In this document: one piece after another, positions 34,747 through 43,763 of the stretch
Position numbering within the stretch: the first letter of the stretch is position 1
Layout of the letters: each line of letters begins with the position of its first letter
NCBI GenBank assembly: GCA_036268995.1
Contig: DATATB010000145.1
Coordinates: 60,221-124,220 of the forward strand
Reading direction: 5' to 3'
DNA length: 64,000 bases
DNA from: DATATB01 sp036268995
Lineage (GTDB): Bacteria; Planctomycetota; Planctomycetia; Pirellulales; PNKZ01
Translations under genes and position numbers: made by a program
The notes under the pieces: generated by a model
Databases searched by the model: none
What the model was told of the DNA's origin: nothing
What the model saw: only the letters and a program-made list of their open reading frames with translations

Positions 34747-36513
34747 TCAACCGCCCGCGGTCAGGGCCGCGCTCGATGCGCCGTGCTTGCCGACCAGCGA
34801 CTGGCGCGAAATCCAGAACTCGAAACGCCCGCGCTTGAGCCAACCGGCGCGCAGCGCCCCGGGATTGAACACGCGCATCAGTGCCCACAGGTAAACGTTT
34901 TGCCAGAACAAGACGAAGCGTGGGCCGAAGCCGCGCGCCGCCGGCCGCGGGATCGCTTCGAATCCCAGTTGGCGGGCCATCCGCAGCAGCCGGCACCGTC
35001 CGCCGCGTCCGACTGCCGGCATCTCGGCCCGATAGGCTGCGATGGGCTGCATGTCGGGCCGCTGGACGGCGGCTTGGGCCAGGTCGACCAGGGAGTGCCG
35101 CAAGCCGTCCTCGAGCGATCGGGCCCAAGCCAGGTTCGGCCCGGCCGCGGGAATCCGCGGGACGTGTTCGTTCCAGAAGTGCAGATCGCCGAATGGCGCA
35201 CCGGTTGGCAAATGCGTGCCGTCGGCCAGTCGTAGTTCATGGTCGGCCGAGCACACTGCCAGGCGGACCAGGCACTGCGGATCGTGGCTGATCTCGTGAA
35301 TACCCTGCCGCCGCCTCAGCCAGCGATCCAAACCGCGGACCGCGGCGGCCAACCAGCGCGGCGCCGCTTGATCAACGTCTGGCAGAGTTGTCAGCCGGCC
35401 GTCGGGCAGCAGCCGCAGCTTGCGGCCGCGCCACAGGATCGTGTCGCCCAGCGCTCCGGCCGCCCACACGGCCGTGTTCATCAAATCGGCCAGCGGCAGA
35501 CACGCCAGGTTCCGTAGCACGATGCGGGTGCGGGCGTAAACCAGCACTCGCCACGCCACCAGCCAGCGCCAAACAATCGCCGCGACCAGCAAGACCAGCG
35601 ACCAGGCGGCCCAACCGGTGCTGGCGGCCAGCAGCAAGGCGATCGCAATCGAATAGGTAATCAGCAGGCCGGGATATTGTCGCGGCCGGTTGACGCGAAT
35701 CGTGCGTGCCCAGCGGACTTGGCGGTGCCATTGATCGGCCAGGCGGCCGGCTCCCAGCACGTCGGCAACCGTCGAGCCCGACAGCCGCACCTCCAGGCCG
35801 AGGGCCGCGATGCGTGCGGCGAGTTGATAGTCGTCGGCCAGGTAATCTGCAATCGCGCGGTAGCCGCCAATGCGCTCCAGGTCGCCGCGCCGCAAGGCGA
35901 GCGTGGAACCGAACGCAAAGCGGGCACCCGGCAACCGCGTGCCCAAGATGGCCTCGGGCAGAAATACGGTGTTGATGTACAGCGCCTCGAGCCGGGCAGC
36001 CAGGTTCTCAGGTTGCACGGCGCGATACAAGCAGGTGACCAGGCCTACGCTCGGATCGGCCAGCGGCGCCACGACTGCGTTGAGATAGCCGGGCTGGACG
36101 CGGATATCGGCGTCGGCCACGACCAGCACGTCGTGCTGAGCTTCGCGTGACAACCGATCGAGAATTCCCACCTTGGCGTTCATTGCGCCGGGCCGCACGA
36201 CCACCAGGCGGATCGGCACGGATGGAAAATCGGCTTGCAACTTCTTCACGACGCGCACGGCCGGATCAGCCGCATCGTTGACGCCGAACAGGACCTCACA
36301 TTGTCCGGTGTAACTCTGGCGGCAAAAGCTGGCGAAGTTTTCATAGGCGTGCGGATCAAGCCCTTTGACCGGTTTGAGAATCGACACGGCCGGCCGATAA
36401 CTTTCAGATACCGGCTGCTGATGCTTGAAAAACTTTCGGGCGCTGACCCATACCACGAGCCAGTAAGCGAGACTCGTCAGGAGAAGAATCAGCAGCAAGC
36501 TTTGGATGAACAT
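34747..36513 (-). CDS. hpnI: HpnI-type ceramide-glucosyltransferase-like enzyme fused to a YkoP-like domain
   Basis: A 588-aa protein. Residues 1-385 are the GT21-like HpnI: an N-terminal helix, SILKPVKGLDPHAYENF, the metal site VVADADIRV, and QVRWARTIRVNRP before paired helices. HpnI adds N-acetylglucosamine to bacteriohopanetetrol. Residues about 405-575 form a soluble domain (LADGTHLPTGAPFGDLHFWN) resembling YkoP, which is not part of standard HpnI (about 380-400 aa). The start overlaps the hpnK end by 25 bases. Confidence 0.83.
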   Translation of the reverse strand: MFIQSLLLILLLTSLAYWLVVWVSARKFFKHQQPVSESYRPAVSILKPVKGLDPHAYENFASFCRQSYTGQCEVLFGVNDAADPAVRVVKKLQADFPSVPIRLVVVRPGAMNAKVGILDRLSREAQHDVLVVADADIRVQPGYLNAVVAPLADPSVGLVTCLYRAVQPENLAARLEALYINTVFLPEAILGTRLPGARFAFGSTLALRRGDLERIGGYRAIADYLADDYQLAARIAALGLEVRLSGSTVADVLGAGRLADQWHRQVRWARTIRVNRPRQYPGLLITYSIAIALLLAASTGWAAWSLVLLVAAIVWRWLVAWRVLVYARTRIVLRNLACLPLADLMNTAVWAAGALGDTILWRGRKLRLLPDGRLTTLPDVDQAAPRWLAAAVRGLDRWLRRRQGIHEISHDPQCLVRLAVCSADHELRLADGTHLPTGAPFGDLHFWNEHVPRIPAAGPNLAWARSLEDGLRHSLVDLAQAAVQRPDMQPIAAYRAEMPAVGRGGRCRLLRMARQLGFEAIPRPAARGFGPRFVLFWQNVYLWALMRVFNPGALRAGWLKRGRFEFWISRQSLVGKHGASSAALTAGG

Positions 36514-37421
36514 TGCAAAGCACCTTGTGCAGCATCATCACGTTGTTCGTCAGGGAGTTGACCATCGCCGCCTTGCCGTAGCTCGGCGACGATTTGCCGA
36601 ATCTTGGGGCTGACGAGCGTGGCCAAATCGACCGGGTTTGGGCCGAGTTCGTCGAGCCGGGGACCGGTTGTCGGATGAAAATAAATCTCGGCCGATGCCG
36701 CGCGGAGATCACTCAGCAGACCGAGCACGTAGCCCTCGGCCATGTTGCCGCTCTGAAACAATCCGTACGTCCGCTGGGTGGTGGCAATGCCCAGCGCCGC
36801 CAGCCGCCTGCCGGCAAAATACGAGAGTCCGCCGAACACGGCTGCCAAGGCGGCCTTTTGGACGAAGCGACGATGGTCCCAAGCCAATGCCCGCAGCAGT
36901 TCGTCGCGCGGCAGCCGCACGCGCGGCACTTCGTACTCGATCAACAGCGGGAGCAAGAGCCGGAAGATCGTCGGGTGCAGATGCAGATGCATATGGCCGT
37001 CGACGTGCGCCATCCGCAGGCCAGTGTCCGCGAATCGCTCGAACTGAGCGCGCAACTCCCGGGCAAGCTGCTCGCGGGCCGCCGGCAGCAAAGCGTATCG
37101 CAAACCTGCCGCCGCGGGACTGGCTGGAAATTCTCCTGCTGAATCGACCAGGTCGGGCAATTCGGCCGGCGGCAGACACGCCCGGCCGCCGGCGACGACC
37201 AAGTGCAAGCCAACCGCTAGCGTGGGCGTTTGACGAGCCAATCGCACCGCATGTTCGCACGCCTGGCCGGCAACCATCAGGCTCGCGCCGGTGATTGTCC
37301 CAGCACGATGGGCCTGCACAACGGCCTCATTGATCTCAACGGATCTGCCAAAATCATCCGCGATCAGGAGTAGTTGGCGCGGACATTCGCTGGCCGGGTC
37401 GCGTGGCAATTCGAAGCCCAT
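36489..37421 (-). CDS. hpnK: HpnK-type YdjC-family deacetylase
   Basis: A 310-aa YdjC/ChbG-like carbohydrate deacetylase. The metal-binding motifs are clear: LLLIADDFGRSVEINEAV and HVDGHMHLHLHP. HpnK removes the acetyl group from the bacteriohopanetetrol N-acetylglucosamine made by HpnI. It is the first gene of the minus-strand hpnK-hpnI-hpnB-perM group. HpnJ, the radical-SAM enzyme of the cyclitol-ether route, is not in the window. Confidence 0.85.
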   Translation of the reverse strand: MGFELPRDPASECPRQLLLIADDFGRSVEINEAVVQAHRAGTITGASLMVAGQACEHAVRLARQTPTLAVGLHLVVAGGRACLPPAELPDLVDSAGEFPASPAAAGLRYALLPAAREQLARELRAQFERFADTGLRMAHVDGHMHLHLHPTIFRLLLPLLIEYEVPRVRLPRDELLRALAWDHRRFVQKAALAAVFGGLSYFAGRRLAALGIATTQRTYGLFQSGNMAEGYVLGLLSDLRAASAEIYFHPTTGPRLDELGPNPVDLATLVSPKIRQIVAELRQGGDGQLPDEQRDDAAQGALQCSSKACC

Positions 37422-37672
37422 CGTTTCGTTCCTCGGCTCAGATCCCCGGTTACGTGAATCGCTCGACTCGCGCAGACTACGTTTGGAAGCAAAGCCCGTG
37501 CCATCCGCAGTCCTGCGGTCCGACGGGGGCTGTCGGAACCGCCAACCGGCCGGCGCCAGAACTCAAATTTTTCAATGCGAACCATCAAGACGCTCGCATG
37601 CTCATGCCCTACACTGTGGGGCTCGTTTTCCGCTGTTCATCACCACGCTACCGACTGCCTCCGGACCATCGC

Positions 37673-38512
37673 ATGATCCATAATCTGCCCGTCAAAACGC
37701 TCGTCCACCGCGACATGACAATCGAAGGCTATTCGCGGGCGGCGGTGCAAACGTATTGGCGCGTGCCGGAACTGAAAATCGGCTTCGATCTGGGGGCCCA
37801 GCCCTGGGCGTTCATGTCGACGGCCGTGTGGTTTGTCACGCACACGCACTTGGATCACATCGCGGCCCTGCCGGTGTACGTGGCCCGGCGGCGGATGATG
37901 AAGATGGAGCCGCCGATCATTTACCTGCCGCCGCACGCGATCGAAACCGTCGAGCGAATCTTGAAGCTGTTTACGAAGCTGGATCGCGGGCGCATGCCGT
38001 GCCATCTGCTGCCGATCAATCCGGGCGACGAAGTCGAGCTGTCGCGCGAGCACGTCGTCACGGTTTCGGCCACGCGCCACACGGTCCCCTCGCTGGGCTT
38101 TGTCGTCTGGGAGCGGCGCCGCAAGCTGCGGCCCGAGTTCAGCCAGTTGTCGGGCAACGAAATCCGCGACCTGCGGCTGTCGGGCACCGATGTGACCGAA
38201 GAGCGGCGCGTGGCGAAGCTGGCCTACCTCGGCGATAGCTCGCCCGAGGGACTGGACGCGTGCCCGGCCATGTACGAGGCGCAGGTACTGATCACCGAGC
38301 TGACGTTCATGTCGCCCAAGCACCGCAAGGACAAGATTCACAAGTACGGCCACATGCACTTGGACGACCTGGTCGAGCGGCGCGAGCGTTTTCGCAACGA
38401 AATGATCGTGGCCGCGCACTTCAGCACGCGTTACAACAGCAAACAGATTCGCGATTTTGTCAGCCAGGCCGTGCCCGACATGTTCGACGGCCGGCTGCAA
38501 CTCTGGCTATGA
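37673..38512 (+). CDS. Ribonuclease Z-like metallo-beta-lactamase protein
   Basis: A 279-aa protein with the zinc motif THTHLDHIAALP, a second site in LGDSSPEGL and AHFSTRY near the C-terminus, in the style of RNase Z (tRNA 3' processing) but short and lacking a clear exosite arm. The ATG at 37673 gives MIHNLPVKTLVH; an open frame continues upstream but its sequence looks non-coding. Its TGA overlaps an alternative start of the next gene. Confidence 0.8.
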   Translation: MIHNLPVKTLVHRDMTIEGYSRAAVQTYWRVPELKIGFDLGAQPWAFMSTAVWFVTHTHLDHIAALPVYVARRRMMKMEPPIIYLPPHAIETVERILKLFTKLDRGRMPCHLLPINPGDEVELSREHVVTVSATRHTVPSLGFVVWERRRKLRPEFSQLSGNEIRDLRLSGTDVTEERRVAKLAYLGDSSPEGLDACPAMYEAQVLITELTFMSPKHRKDKIHKYGHMHLDDLVERRERFRNEMIVAAHFSTRYNSKQIRDFVSQAVPDMFDGRLQLWL

Positions 38513-38553
38513 AGCGCAGGATCGGCCCGGCCATTCTTTTTCGGAGCATCGTC

Positions 38554-39525
38554 ATGAGCGAATCCGTTTCCGCCACGGCCAGCCGCATCGATCGCCGCGG
38601 CTGGCTGGCATCGGCCTGCGCGCTGGCGGCCGGCGGCGTGCTGAGTCGAAACGTTGTGACGGCTGACGAAGCGCCGCCGACGCCGGGTCGAGTCGTCGAC
38701 ATCCATACACACTTGGGCACTGTGTGGAATACGACAACGCTGCTGACGGCCGAGGCGTTGTTGCGCTGGATGGATGCGCACCAGGTAGCCAAAGCGGCCG
38801 TGCTGCCGCTGGTCTCGCCCGAATCGTCGACTTTTCCGATATCGACCGAGTACGTGCTGGCCCAGACGCGGCCGTTTCGCGATCGGCTGGTCCCGTTTTG
38901 CTGCATCGATCCGCGGGCCAGCTTCCAGGGCGGGCCCAAGGGGCTGCGTAAGATCTTGCAGTCGTATGTCGAGGCCGGCGCCAAAGGTTTTGGCGAGCAC
39001 AAGCCGGGTGTGAAGGTCGACGACCCGCGCAGCCAGCAGTTGTACGAGGCGTGCGGCGAGCTGCACTTGCCGATCCTATTTCACCTGGACAATCAACGGA
39101 ATATGGATGCTCCCGGCCTGCCCGGGCTGGAAAGTATGCTGCGCAAGTTCCCGAAAACCGTATTTATCGGTCATGCGCAAGGTTGGTGGGCCTCGATCTC
39201 CGGCGATGCCGGCACCGCGGAGCTGGCCCTTTATCCGCACGCCCCCGTGACGCCGGGCGGGACGGTCGATCGGCTGATGGACAAGTATCCGAACATCTAC
39301 GGCGACCTGTCGGCCGGCAGCGGCGCCAACGCGCTCAGCCGCGATCCCAAATGGGCGCGGGAATTTCTCATTCGTCGCGCCGATCGGTTGTTGTATGGCA
39401 GCGATTATCTCTCGCCCGATCAGCGCGTTCCCCAGTTCGAGATCCTCGAACAAATGCACCTGCCCGCCGACGTGCGCAAAAAGATCGATTACGCCAACGC
39501 GGCGCGGCTACTGTCACTCGACTAG
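38554..39525 (+). CDS. Exported amidohydrolase-family protein
   Basis: A 323-aa protein. A twin-arginine-like leader (SRIDRRGWLASACALAAGG) is followed by the amidohydrolase fold: DIHTHLGT (the HxH metal pair), FIGHAQGWW and a C-terminal LLYGSDYLSPDQ aspartate. The substrate is unknown. The ATG at 38554 has a GGAG site; an ATG at 38509 overlapping the previous stop is a possible alternative that would add 15 residues before the leader. Confidence 0.8.
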   Translation: MSESVSATASRIDRRGWLASACALAAGGVLSRNVVTADEAPPTPGRVVDIHTHLGTVWNTTTLLTAEALLRWMDAHQVAKAAVLPLVSPESSTFPISTEYVLAQTRPFRDRLVPFCCIDPRASFQGGPKGLRKILQSYVEAGAKGFGEHKPGVKVDDPRSQQLYEACGELHLPILFHLDNQRNMDAPGLPGLESMLRKFPKTVFIGHAQGWWASISGDAGTAELALYPHAPVTPGGTVDRLMDKYPNIYGDLSAGSGANALSRDPKWAREFLIRRADRLLYGSDYLSPDQRVPQFEILEQMHLPADVRKKIDYANAARLLSLD

Positions 39526-39546
39526 CCCGAACAATCCGCAGCGGTA

Positions 39547-39567
39547 GCGGAATTCGTGAGAATTCGC
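39547..39567. repeat. Palindrome around GAATTCGTGAGAATTC
   Basis: GCGGAATTC (39547-39555) and GAATTCGC (60-67 of the same line, 39560-39567) form a near-perfect inverted repeat with a four-base loop. It lies between two convergent genes and may serve as a bidirectional transcript end. Confidence 0.5.
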
Positions 39568-39586
39568 AGCACTCGATCGACTTAGC

Positions 39587-40684
39587 TCACGAGAGCGCGG
39601 AAGCGTCGTCGGCGGGATCGGGCAGGGCGGCGGCGTGCTTGTCAGGGAAAAAGAGGTCGGTGGAGCGACGAAAACTGGCTAGCGCCTGCGAGCCATCGGC
39701 GTGTTGGGACAGCCAGGTTTCCAGCCGCGTGATGGCGTGGCGGCCGTCGGGCCAGCGCACCTGCATCATCGAGTGAATCTCTTCGAGGAGCTGATAGACG
39801 CGGGCGCGGGTCAGATCCATGCTGCGCGCCAGGGCGCGAATGCTGGTTTCGTTGCCGGAGATGCCCAGCCGGCTTTCCATCAGCCGGCGGAGCGATTCGC
39901 CGCCGTCGATTTGCACTTGGCCCAGCAGTGGCTCGACAAAACCGCGGCGGATGTCGTCATTGTCCGGCGGCCGGTTGGCCGCCAATCGGTCGTCGATCCA
40001 GTTTTCGATTTCCCAAGTGAAGCGCGGCTGAATGCGCACCGCCAGGTGCGATCCGCAGGCGACGGGAACCAGGATCGTGTGCAGGGCGCCGAAGATTTCG
40101 AGCACGGCGCTGACCCGCTTTTCGCCGTACGTCTTCAGCGCGCGCATGTCGGCCAACGACAGATCGAGATACGCGGCCAGCGGCGTGCTCCAGATGACGC
40201 GCGGCAAATGCCACAAGGCCGGTGCGAAGCGCCCCAGCGGCTGATCGCCCAGTCGATGCTGCCGGATATTCTCGCGCCACTGGCTCCAAGTCAGCTCGCA
40301 AATTTCGGTCGTCTCGGCCGACGGCAGGAATTCGCCCGGGTGGCGATGGTCCAGGGTCCGGCCGTTGTTGGTGACGACCATGTGCGGCTTGATCGCGTCG
40401 GCCTCGTCGCGCCGGCTGGCTCGGCCGAGCAATTCGATCATGGTGCGGATCTTCTTGCGGCCGATGCCGGGCGTGGCAAACAGCTCGGTCAACGACGTCC
40501 CCAGCAACTCGCCCAGCGGCTTGGCCATCAGCGCCAGCGGAAGCCGACGATCGCTGGGCACGGCCCAGAATGCCAAGGGCTTGTCCAGGCAGTCGGCGAA
40601 TTCGGGCGTCAGCAGCTTCGATCGCGCCAGCTCGAAACCAGACACCAACTCGTAATCGGCGATGGGCCCGTCGTCTTTGGACAT
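39587..40684 (-). CDS. Protein with HhH-like and helix-turn-helix segments
   Basis: A 365-aa protein of no recognised family. Residues 71-86 (TPGIGRKKIRTMIELL) look like a helix-hairpin-helix as in DNA-binding or RNA polymerase alpha C-terminal domains, and a second similar stretch (LADMRALKTYGEKRVSAVLE) lies near residue 180. Residues about 282-303 (RALARSMDLTRARVYQLLEE) form a helix-turn-helix like sigma-70 region 4. No signal or membrane segment. It is probably a nucleic-acid-binding regulator. Confidence 0.65.
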   Translation of the reverse strand: MSKDDGPIADYELVSGFELARSKLLTPEFADCLDKPLAFWAVPSDRRLPLALMAKPLGELLGTSLTELFATPGIGRKKIRTMIELLGRASRRDEADAIKPHMVVTNNGRTLDHRHPGEFLPSAETTEICELTWSQWRENIRQHRLGDQPLGRFAPALWHLPRVIWSTPLAAYLDLSLADMRALKTYGEKRVSAVLEIFGALHTILVPVACGSHLAVRIQPRFTWEIENWIDDRLAANRPPDNDDIRRGFVEPLLGQVQIDGGESLRRLMESRLGISGNETSIRALARSMDLTRARVYQLLEEIHSMMQVRWPDGRHAITRLETWLSQHADGSQALASFRRSTDLFFPDKHAAALPDPADDASALS

Positions 40685-40955
40685 GCGAATCGTTCGCGGC
40701 TGCGTCAGCCGGCGCCTCGATCGTTACGGCTTCGACGTTTCATTGCTCTGCCGATTGATCGCAAACTCACCCGCCCCCATCACATATCTCAAGCGAGCCG
40801 TCCCGGGCGAATGTAGCTAATGAAATACCACGCCATCGGGTGGGTGTCAAATAAAAACCTCACGGCATTTGTACACAAAATCGCAGTGCTGGCAATGCCC
40901 GCAGGGGCAATTACCGGGCGCAGTGCGACGTTTTGCGCACTTTGTGGCTGGCTTT

Positions 40956-41444
40956 TTACAGATAGCGTTCGAGCAATCGGCGGCTGGCATGGTCCAGCGC
41001 ACGAACGTCTTCGATCACATAACGCGTGCCGTGGGCGTCGATGAGCATGGCCTTTTGTGGGCCGAAGCGGCGAATCTCGTCGTCGCTTTTGACGAGGAAG
41101 GTGGAGGGGCCACGGTCGGTTTGAACTTCCCATTGCGTGGGATCCGTGCCCGTCACGCGCACGATGCGCTCGATGCGGGGCAAGAACGCGCGCAGGCTGA
41201 GTTCTTTTTCCAGCGGTTCGCGCATGCGGTCGGGCAGCAGCGACGAATCTTCGATGAGCGCGATTTCGCGCCCCTCGGCGTCGCAAATCGAAATCCAGCG
41301 GTCGGGATCCGTGAGCGGAAAAGCCCGCACCGGCTCGACCCCAATGTGGCGCTGGCCATCGGCATCGACCAGCACCAGGCGGTCGAAGGCGTCGAAGTGC
41401 AAGCCAAAATTCAGCTCGCTGGTCCGGTCCACGTGCATGGCCAT
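40956..41444 (-). CDS. DUF1854 protein, cyanophycin-cluster associated
   Basis: A 162-aa protein matching DUF1854 (VLVDADGQRHIGVEPVRAFPL; REPLEKELSLRAFLPRI; LIDAHGTRYVIEDV). In beta-proteobacteria the family is known next to an ABC exporter and cyanophycin synthetase, and the same three partners are found here (the ABC gene immediately upstream and cphA at 44707). Biochemical function is unknown. It ends 54 bases downstream of the ABC transporter and is likely co-transcribed with it. Confidence 0.85.
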   Translation of the reverse strand: MAMHVDRTSELNFGLHFDAFDRLVLVDADGQRHIGVEPVRAFPLTDPDRWISICDAEGREIALIEDSSLLPDRMREPLEKELSLRAFLPRIERIVRVTGTDPTQWEVQTDRGPSTFLVKSDDEIRRFGPQKAMLIDAHGTRYVIEDVRALDHASRRLLERYL

Positions 41445-41454
41445 AGAGGTTGGG

Positions 41455-41482
41455 TTGTCAGTTGTCAGTTGTCAGTTGTCAG
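41455..41482. repeat. Heptamer tandem repeat (GTTGTCA x4)
   Basis: Four exact copies of a 7-base unit in the 54-base spacer between the ABC transporter and DUF1854 genes. A different heptamer run (TTTTCAC) lies at 51324. Confidence 0.85.
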
Positions 41483-41498
41483 TGGCGCGGGGTCAGTA

Positions 41499-43763
41499 TT
41501 AAATTGCGCCGTGGGCCAACTCGAGTTGGGCCTGGTGCAGCCGGGCGTAGGCGCCGGGGGTTTTCAATAGTTCGCCGTGCTGGCCGACTTCTACGATGCG
41601 GCCGCGTTCCATGACGACCAGCCGGTCGGCCCGCCGCAGAGTGCTCAGGCGGTGGGCAATGGCGATCGTCGTGCGGCCTTGAATCAAGTTGTCGAGCGCC
41701 TCTTGAATCTCGCGCTCCGTTTCGGTGTCGACGGCGCTGGTGGCCTCGTCGAGGATCAGAATGCGGGGATCGATCAGTAGCGCGCGGGCGATCGAAATTC
41801 GCTGGCGTTCGCCGCCCGAGAGCGACTGGCCGCGCTCCCCGACCAGCGAGTCGTAGCCGTCGGCCAAGCGCAGAATGAATTCGTGGGCACGGGCGGCCTT
41901 GGCGGCGGCAATGACTTCGTCGCGCGATGTGTCGGGCCGGCCGTACGCGATGTTTTCGGCGATCGTGCCGTAGAACAAGAACGGCTCTTGCAGCACGATG
42001 CCGATATGCCGGCGATACTCGTGCACCGAAAACGAACGAATGTCGACGCCGTCGACCTTGATGGCTCCTTCGCCCACGTCGTAGAAGCGGCAGACGAGGT
42101 TCACCAGCGTGCTCTTGCCGGCGCCGCTGGGCCCCACCAGGCCGATCATTTCGCCGGGGCGGATCGAAAGATTCACGCCTTCGACCACCGGGCGATTGCC
42201 GTAGCGAAAGCCGACGTTTTGCAGCTCGATCCCGCCTTGAAATTGCTGCAGGGAGACGGGATTGAGCGGTTCGGGGACGCTGGGCACGCGATCGAGGATC
42301 TCGAAAATCCGTTGCGCTCCGGCCGCCGCGCGCTGCGTCGCCGAAACCATGCGGCTCATCGAATCCAGCCGTGTATAAAAGCGACCGATGTAGTTGGTGA
42401 AGCCGACGAGCACACCGACGTTGATCGCCGGGTCCAACCGCGAGAGCAGCCGGTAGGCGCCGGCAGCCCAGACCACGAGCAGGCCGGTCTCGGTCAGCAG
42501 CGACACCGTGGGACCGAAGAACGACCACGTGCTGTTGATCCGATCGTTGGCGGCCAGAATGCCGTCGTTGGCGCGGCGAAAGCGATCGATCTCGTGCTGC
42601 TCCTGGGCAAACGCCTTGACCACGCGGATACCGGGAATGGTGTCGGCCAGCACACTGGTCATGCGGGCAAAGGCCCGGCCGCCTTGATCAAAGCCGCGGC
42701 GCAGCCGGCTGCGCACGCTGTGGATCAGCCAGGCAATCAAAGGAAACGGGCACAGGGTCACTAGGGCCAGCAGCGGGTCGATGGAAAACAGCGTCGCGGT
42801 CGTGAGCGCGATCATCAGCACGTCGGTGCAGAAATCGAGCAGGTTCACCGAGAGGAACGTGCAAATGCGGTCGGTGTCGGGGCCGATGCGGCTCATCAAA
42901 TCGCCGGTGCGCTTGCCGCCAAAGAACTCGAGCGACAACTTCTGCAAGTGCGAATACGTTTCGGTGCGCATGTCGGCGCTGATGCGCTCGCTGACCCACG
43001 CCAGCACGTAGGTGCGCGTGACGCCCAGCACCCAGGCCAGCAGCGCGGCACCCAGCATGCCGGCCAGGTACATCGTCAGCAGGCGGTAGTTGGCCGGTGC
43101 GCCCGCTTCGAACGGCACGAGCACGCGATTAGTAAGCGGAATGGTCAGATACGGCGGCACCAGGCCGGCCGACGTGCTGGCCAGCATCAGCACAAAGCCC
43201 AGCAGGATCATGCCGGCCCGCGGCTTGGCGAATCGCGCGATGCGCCACAGCGAGCGCGTCACCGGCGGGCCGACCGCGGGCTTGCAGGCGGGGCAGTCGG
43301 CCTGATCACCGGCGATGACGGCGCCGCAGCCCGGGCATACGGCTTCCGGCTCGTTGAGCTCAAATTTGGTCAGGCCGCTGATCGCGCTCGTGGCGCGGCG
43401 GGCGAAGACCTGGGCTTCGGACGCGGCGGCGCCTGTATAGCGCCAGTGCGCCAGTCGGCTGGTCGGAGACAGCAGTTCGAGGGTTCCCAAGCCGGCATGC
43501 TCGCGGGCACGCACCTGGCCGATTGCCGCAAAAGCCCAGCTCTGGCATTGGACATGGTCGCGATTGCCACCCGAGATCGCCATCGATGGCAAGCTCAGCA
43601 GGCGACGCTGCGAAAGCACGACCAGCGTCTTGGCAAACCGGAGCGACTGATCCAAATCAGACTCGAACCAGGCGAGAATGGACTCGCCAGCCTCGAGGTG
43701 GGCGGCGACGGCGTCGCGCCAGTTTTCGGGCACCTGGCTCGAGTTTTCGGCTGCGTCCAACAT
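41499..43763 (-). CDS. ABC exporter with an N-terminal sensor-like region and zinc ribbon
   Basis: A 754-aa half-transporter. Residues 1-150 are soluble (SLRFAKTLVVLSQRRLL, SWAFAAIGQVRA), then a zinc-ribbon-like CPGCGAVIAGDQADCPAC, then six membrane helices and the ATPase: Walker A GPSGAGKST, signature LSGGERQRISIARAL, Walker B ILILDEATSA, H-loop AIAHRLST. The layout matches the ABC transporter found with DUF1854 and cyanophycin synthetase in other phyla. The ATG at 43763 is chosen because an upstream extension is out of character. What it moves is not known. Confidence 0.87.
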   Translation of the reverse strand: MLDAAENSSQVPENWRDAVAAHLEAGESILAWFESDLDQSLRFAKTLVVLSQRRLLSLPSMAISGGNRDHVQCQSWAFAAIGQVRAREHAGLGTLELLSPTSRLAHWRYTGAAASEAQVFARRATSAISGLTKFELNEPEAVCPGCGAVIAGDQADCPACKPAVGPPVTRSLWRIARFAKPRAGMILLGFVLMLASTSAGLVPPYLTIPLTNRVLVPFEAGAPANYRLLTMYLAGMLGAALLAWVLGVTRTYVLAWVSERISADMRTETYSHLQKLSLEFFGGKRTGDLMSRIGPDTDRICTFLSVNLLDFCTDVLMIALTTATLFSIDPLLALVTLCPFPLIAWLIHSVRSRLRRGFDQGGRAFARMTSVLADTIPGIRVVKAFAQEQHEIDRFRRANDGILAANDRINSTWSFFGPTVSLLTETGLLVVWAAGAYRLLSRLDPAINVGVLVGFTNYIGRFYTRLDSMSRMVSATQRAAAGAQRIFEILDRVPSVPEPLNPVSLQQFQGGIELQNVGFRYGNRPVVEGVNLSIRPGEMIGLVGPSGAGKSTLVNLVCRFYDVGEGAIKVDGVDIRSFSVHEYRRHIGIVLQEPFLFYGTIAENIAYGRPDTSRDEVIAAAKAARAHEFILRLADGYDSLVGERGQSLSGGERQRISIARALLIDPRILILDEATSAVDTETEREIQEALDNLIQGRTTIAIAHRLSTLRRADRLVVMERGRIVEVGQHGELLKTPGAYARLHQAQLELAHGAI

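Noticed and set aside
41455..41482. CRISPR array
   Set aside because: The repeat is only seven bases with no spacers.
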